Shown here in pieces: positions 63,382 through 64,000 of a stretch of DNA of 64,000 nt (within the stretch, counting starts at the first letter, position 1; every line of letters begins with the position of its first letter). The notes under the pieces are model-generated. The model searched no databases, was not told the DNA's origin, and saw only the letters and a program-made list of their open reading frames with translations. The stretch comes from Pseudomonas khavaziana (GTDB taxonomy: Bacteria > Pseudomonadota > Gammaproteobacteria > Pseudomonadales > Pseudomonadaceae), in NCBI RefSeq assembly GCF_019145205.1, contig NZ_JAHSTT010000009.1, positions 62,001-126,000 of the forward strand, given 5' to 3'. A program made the position numbers and the translations under genes.

Positions 63382-63411
63382 ACAACGGCCCGCCCTTTGG
63401 TGGGCCGTTGT
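63382..63411 (+). terminator. Terminator of ppiC
   Basis: The stem acaacggccc/gggccgttgt with a 10-base loop lies 23 bases after the ppiC stop. Confidence 0.75.
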
Positions 63412-63487
63412 GCATCTGATGACTGGCGATGCCCAGGCCGTTAGCGTACAAATCCTTATTCTTCTTCACCCGGCGCTCAAGGCTGTT

Positions 63488-64000
63488 ATGCGATTGGCTT
63501 TTTCATCTCTGCTCTCTTCTACTTTGGCCCTGCTATTGGCCAGCACTGCGGTGATCGCGGCCCCGCAAACCTACCTGACGGTCTACGGCGAGCCGGCCAA
63601 GTACCCGGCCGGTTTCAGCCATTTCGACTATGCCAACCCCAATGCCCCCAAGGGCGGCAGCCTGCGACGCTCGGCGCTGGAGGTCGGGCGGTTCGACCAT
63701 GTGCTGCCGTATATCGACAAAGGCATCGGCGTTTCCCAGGTCGACGGCTGGGTGTATGCGCCCCTGGCACTGCGCTCGCTGGATGAGCCCTACACCGTCT
63801 ACGGCCTGGTGGCAGAAAAGATGGAGCGCGCCGACGACGGCCTGTCGCTGCGCTTTTATCTGAACCCCAAGGCACGTTTTGCCGACGGCACGCCGATTAC
63901 CGCCGAAGACGTGCGCTACAGCTTTGACTTGCTGATGACCCAGGGCAGCCTGCGCTTTCGCACGTTGTTCGCCGACGTCAAGCACGTCGAAGTCGAAGGC
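63488..64000 (+). CDS. Extracellular solute-binding protein, YejA-like, 5' part only
   Basis: The ATG at 63488 opens a frame that runs off the window after 171 codons. A signal peptide (SSLLSSTLALLLASTAVIAA) is followed by YGEPAKYPAGFSHFDYANPNAPKGGSLRR, the start of family-5 peptide-binding proteins of the YejA type. FADGTPITAEDVRYSFD is the family signature. The likely role is peptide (microcin C-like) uptake with YejBEF permease and ATPase genes expected downstream, outside the window. Confidence 0.88.
   Translation, partial: MRLAFSSLLSSTLALLLASTAVIAAPQTYLTVYGEPAKYPAGFSHFDYANPNAPKGGSLRRSALEVGRFDHVLPYIDKGIGVSQVDGWVYAPLALRSLDEPYTVYGLVAEKMERADDGLSLRFYLNPKARFADGTPITAEDVRYSFDLLMTQGSLRFRTLFADVKHVEVEG

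Overview
The window looks like the chromosome of a Pseudomonas of the fluorescens group. Codon use is GC-rich, sbcDC, fadD and ppiC are Pseudomonas-like, REP/REPIN repeats of the tgtgggag...cttgcc type are frequent, the type VI secretion locus follows the order of the P. aeruginosa HSI-II cluster, and a DUF6543-like giant protein is present. No rRNA, tRNA, CRISPR array, transposase or phage gene was seen.

Layout. 0-8 kb: the 3' part of batD, then an operon of sbcD, sbcC and a glutathione S-transferase-like gene, flanked by a dispersed structured repeat (copies A and B at 1.2-2.0 kb, C at 7.8-8.2 kb). 8-20 kb: a 59-residue exported peptide, a periplasmic lactonase with a small co-transcribed gene, a 1649-residue putative toxin, an RND/MMPL exporter with its YCF48-like partner, and a Gfo/Idh/MocA oxidoreductase. 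20.4-22.6 kb: a serralysin-like metalloprotease with a duplicated C-terminal calcium-binding domain.

22.6-39.8 kb is a lipid and alkane catabolism block. On the minus strand, in transcription order, lie an alpha/beta hydrolase, alkB, two Pra-type exported proteins, a FadL porin, and a full beta-oxidation set: acyl-CoA dehydrogenase, long FabG-type reductase, MaoC hydratase, FadI-like thiolase and acyl-CoA ligase. Diverging from it are a Baeyer-Villiger-type monooxygenase, an SDR and a PF10118-type protein. I infer that AlkB starts terminal oxidation, that the monooxygenase, SDR and hydrolase could serve a subterminal route, and that the resulting acids enter the beta-oxidation genes. alkB and fadE share an upstream dyad, TTCAA-N8-TTGAA.

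40-43 kb: repeat copy D, a membrane EIIC-EAL fusion and two small genes. 43.2-61.5 kb: a type VI secretion locus (tssA, B, C, E, F, G, sfa, a tiny lipoprotein, tagH, tssJ, K, L, M, stp, stk, all minus strand; hcp divergent). It has no clpV (tssH) and no vgrG; the place where clpV sits in HSI-II is a 6-base tssG-sfa junction. 61.5-64 kb: an aldo/keto reductase, a DUF1543 protein, the parvulin PpiC and the start of a YejA-like solute-binding protein.

The most unusual signal is the dispersed repeat. Its intact copies fold into an outer stem enclosing two hairpins whose loops carry GGA, mostly as ANGGAN hexaloops, the form recognised by RsmA/RsmE (CsrA). Stem sequences differ between copies while pairing is kept.
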